From Terfezia claveryi (taxonomy: Eukaryota > Ascomycota > Pezizomycetes > Pezizales > Pezizaceae), in the NCBI GenBank assembly GCA_015179025.1, contig WHUX01000506.1, positions 1 to 21,893 of the forward strand: DNA of 21,893 bases, in the 5' to 3' direction. Positions 19,271 to 21,893 of the stretch are shown piece after piece. Made by a program: the position numbers and the translations under genes. The notes under the pieces are model-generated. The model saw only the letters and a program-made list of their open reading frames with translations, had not been told where the DNA came from and searched no databases. Position 1 is the stretch's first letter. Each line of letters begins with the position of its first letter.

Positions 19271-20764
19271 TCATCTTCCCAACTTCAACATAAACCCCCA
19301 CCGACCTCCTCCTCCTGCGCGCCCACCAGAAACTGTCCCTCCTCCCCCCAGCCTCCCTCGCCCTCCTCCCCGCCCCTCGGCGCCTCCGGCGTATCCCTCC
19401 TCCTCCTCTTCTCTCCCCCCGCCTTACTCGGAAACGTCGGAACATCTCCTCCCTCTTGGGTCTCGGCTCCTCCCTAAAATACTCATGCTTCAGAACCTCC
19501 TCCGCCGTAATCCTCCTAGCAGGGTCCAAACAAAGCAAGCGACTGAGTAAATCAAACCCCTGGTTCGTCAGCATCGGAAATTTAGTTCTCAACTGGCTCC
19601 CAGTCGTGGCAGGGGTACGGGGGAATGTCAGTGATTTTGCGTGGGGGAGTCGGCGGTATCCAGGCCAGGAGGCCTCAGTAGGGACGCCGAGGAGCGTGAA
19701 TATCTTTGAGATCTGGTCGACCTCGGTGGTGCCCTTGAAGAGGGGCTCTTTGGTCAGGAGCTCGGCGAAGATACATCCAATACTCCACATGTCCACCTCC
19801 GGCCCGTATTCCTTCGCGCCGAGGAGGAGCTCGGGGGACGGTACCACAGGGTGACGACAAGGCGGGTTAGGTGTTTTTGGGGTGGGTCGGAGATGAGCCG
19901 CGCGAGGCCAAAGTCGGCGACCTTGATTTGCCCGCGGTTGTTCATGAGCAGGTTGGACGTCTTGAGGTCTCGGTGTAGAATCCAGTTTGTGTGCATGAAG
20001 TGCGTGGCGGAGACTAGTTGGAGCAAGAGGGTCTTTGTTTCAGATGGGAGGAACGGCTCGTGCATGCTGCTGAAAAGGGTCTTGAGGTCGTGCTCAATGA
20101 AGTCCATGACTAGGTAGACTCTTCGGCGCCTCACCCCTCAAGGGGGGATGTGGTGAGTCATAAGCCTTTTATCCTCGAGCGGGTAGATAGGTGGGGAACA
20201 GAGGGAGGGAGAGTTGAACTCACTGATCCAATCTATCTCCCATGACCACCTCCCGTAGATTAATAATATTCGGATGCTTACATATCATCAGCGTCTGAAT
20301 CTCCCTCAGACTCGTAATCGGGAACCCGTCCTTCTCCCGCTCAAGCTTGAGCTTCTTCAGCGCGACAATCTCCCCCGTGGAGGTGTCCCTTGCGCGGGAA
20401 ACAATCCCGTAAGACCCCTCCTCGATGTGGTTCAGCAGCTCGTAGTTGTCGACGTGTCTGCAGGGAGCAATGTCGGGGGCTTCGAAACGGAGGAGCTTCA
20501 GTGGGCCGGGGGGAGGGGAGGGGTGGAGGATGGGATGGATGAAGCATCCTCGTCGAGTTTTCTTCGCTTTGGATGGTGTGGGCTGGAGGTGGTGGGCTCT
20601 GACGTTGAAGCTGTGGAAGTGGCAAGGGCGGCGGCTGCTTCGGCTTTCCGCCGGTCCTTTTGAGCTTTGAGGTGCTTTTTTGATTCTTTTTCTGCTTTGA
20701 GGCGCGCGAGGTCGGCGGGGTCGTCTTCGGCGGTTTCCCAGCGGGATTTTGGCTTTGTGGCCAT
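19271..20764 (-). CDS. CDK11/PITSLRE-type cyclin-dependent kinase, frame-broken
   Basis: Serine/threonine kinase of the CDK10/11 group, linked in other organisms to transcription and splicing. ATG at 20764 starts a Lys/Glu-rich tail (about 90 residues) with the basic segment PKRRKLD, a likely nuclear signal. Kinase order: YELLNHIEEGSYGIV (Gly loop), VALKKLKLE, GFPITSLREIQTL (the PITSLRE helix itself), intron 20223-20121 (GTGAGT...AAG), VYLVMDFIEHDLKTL, LHRDLKTSNLL, VADFGLAR, VVTLWYR, PELLLGAKEYGPEVDMWSIG, and RRITAEEVLKHEYF. Four single bases are missing: 20508-20513 (PP to GPLKLLRFEAPD), 19833-19837 (WYR-P-PELLL), 19439-19440 (MFPTFPSKAGG) and 19295-19299 (VGGGFMLKLGR then TGA at 19271-19273). 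The repaired end resembles the GGGF-type tail I recall in fungal orthologues. The AAG acceptor gives the exact family spacing VVMGDRLDQVYLVM. Confidence 0.93.
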
Positions 20765-21472
20765 TGGGTGTTGTGTGCTTTGACTTGTGATCTGTGAGCT
20801 GTGTGTTTGGTTTGCTTAAGAGCTGCTGGAAGCTGAGGGATGCGGAACTGCGGTTGCAGAGTAATGTGATATCGTGATATGATTGAGGTTACGAGAGAGA
20901 AGGCGAGAGTTATAAGCTCTGCATTAGTCATCGGTGTGGTTGGTATTGGTAACCTTCCTTTTCGGGAGTTCTGTTTTCCTTTTCTGGCCTAGTCAAGTTT
21001 TTCTGGAGGAAATATAGGAAATAGAAGAAAAATATCAAATTAAAAATAAAAAAAAATACTTCGCGAGATACAGGAGGACTTCCTGACATAGATCCGCCCA
21101 AAACGTCAAATAGAGGGAAAGAGCATATGGAGATGTATAATCTTTACATATACTTAAGGCACAAGTATCTTGATGAACCAGGGCCACAGTAGCCTGTCAC
21201 AAAGATCTGCGATTTCTACAAACCGCTCTTGTGGAATCAATAGAAACTTAGCTTTGAATACCCCTAATATTCACTGGTATCGTATACGCATCGTTGGATT
21301 TCTGCAACAAACGACGGGGAAGAGAATAAAACCGCAATGCCACCCAAAAACGCCAGTCCTCCCATCCCAAACGCAAAAAAATTCAACGGAAAGAGAAAAG
21401 ACAATAACACCACAAGCGCACGCACCCAATCCTAGAAGTATATTTTAATCTCGGGTTTGCAAGTCCCCACAC
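20765..21472. other. CDK11 promoter and APC10 3' flank
   Basis: No gene supported. The first 200 bases right of 20764 should be the kinase promoter (minus strand); 21000-21060 is A-rich. The rest to 21472 is probably the 3' UTR of the APC10 gene. Confidence 0.5.
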
Positions 21473-21893
21473 TCACCTCCACCCCAACTCGGCCAGCATC
21501 CCCGAACTCGTATACGGCACCTCCTCCACCTCTACGGGTGGGCTCGCCGCCGCGAAAACCTGCAGCCCCCTCACATGCGTGTCCTTCCCATTCTGATGAT
21601 TTCCTAGAATAACCACCTGGACCAACCAGCTCCTCAAGCACCCCCTCGCCATTCTCCCCCTTCCCTCCTCCCCATCATCCCTGACCCCCCCGCACCCAGA
21701 TCCACCTCCACCCACCCCAGCGGCTCTTCCAACACCATCACACAAACCTCCTGTAGGTCGTGGTATCCAGTGCCAGACATAACGGCGAGTTTTGTCGGTG
21801 TGTAGGATCGTCAGATTTGTAGTCGAGATAGATGCGGATGAGCTTTATAAGCACACGTTTTGCAAAGTGGATGTTGATGGTATGGGGTTGGGG
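21473..21893 (-). CDS. DOC1: Anaphase-promoting complex subunit APC10/Doc1, 3' part, frame-broken
   Basis: APC10 is the DOC-domain processivity subunit of the anaphase-promoting complex, helping bind degron substrates. Minus strand, running in from beyond the right edge: QPHTINIHFAKRVLIKLIRI, YLDYKSDD, then YTPTKLAVMSGTGYHDLQEV, EEPLGWVEVDL, and LVQVVILGNHQNGKDTHVRG, the diagnostic DOC block, ending LPYTS-like VPYTSSGMLAELGWR with stop at 21473-21475. The terminal WR stands where the family's IR tail is expected. Two bases are missing: at 21805-21806 (DD to YTPTKL) and in the run 21641-21645 (acidic/Gly loop to LRSWLVQ). A GTGAGT at the stop leaves open one more intron, but the sequence beyond does not look like APC10. 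N-terminus is outside the window. Confidence 0.92.

Noticed and set aside
19182..19460. Arg-rich C-terminal extension of the kinase as read without repair
   Set aside because: One added base at 19439 gives FPTFPSKAGG and a second at 19295 a GGGF-type tail ending at 19271; the Arg-rich reading is an out-of-frame product.

Overview
The window looks like nuclear DNA of a filamentous ascomycete fungus (Pezizomycotina-like; I cannot name the lineage). The clues are many short spliceosomal introns (about 50-250 bases, GT...AG, CTAAC/CTGAC-like branch sites), genes on both strands without operons, pyrimidine-rich promoters, and protein families with fungal architecture.

Layout. 1-960: non-coding DNA with a poly-T run and a perfect 29-bp inverted repeat (677-800). 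970-~2118 (+): box C/D snoRNP assembly factor BCD1 (HIT zinc finger). ~2550-3380 (+): a broken, unrecognised Tyr/Pro/Asn-rich gene. 3623-4524 (+): thiamine pyrophosphokinase. 5598-8314 (+): a large fungal protein of unknown function with one membrane segment. 9562-10815 (+): mitochondrial phosphate carrier, three exons, intact. 12273-~14060 (+): decayed Ty1/copia retrotransposon (integrase and reverse transcriptase pieces). 14431-15860 (+): 3-isopropylmalate dehydrogenase (leucine synthesis), five exons, intact. 16173-17116 (-) and 17358-19011 (+): a head-to-head pair, mitochondrial ribosomal protein L16 and mitochondrial phenylalanyl-tRNA synthetase, sharing a G-rich promoter with a 17-bp triple repeat. 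19271-20764 (-): CDK11/PITSLRE-type kinase. 21473 to the right edge (-): APC10/Doc1, 5' end outside the window.

How they fit. These are mostly housekeeping genes. Four (phosphate carrier, L16, mito PheRS and, by metabolic link, leucine synthesis) touch mitochondrial function, and the L16/PheRS pair could be co-regulated. I see no novel defence, biosynthetic or mobile system.

The strongest unexpected signal concerns the sequence itself. Nearly every gene breaks its reading frame, and each break is repaired by one extra base, usually in or next to a mononucleotide run (17 sites listed). This fits uncorrected homopolymer deletions in the assembly far better than 17 independent mutations in essential genes. 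Gene models predicted automatically here will be wrongly split. Second is a small dispersed repeat with the core GTGCCAACCAGACTA, found as a perfect foldback, beside the copia relic, and once between 9-bp direct repeats.
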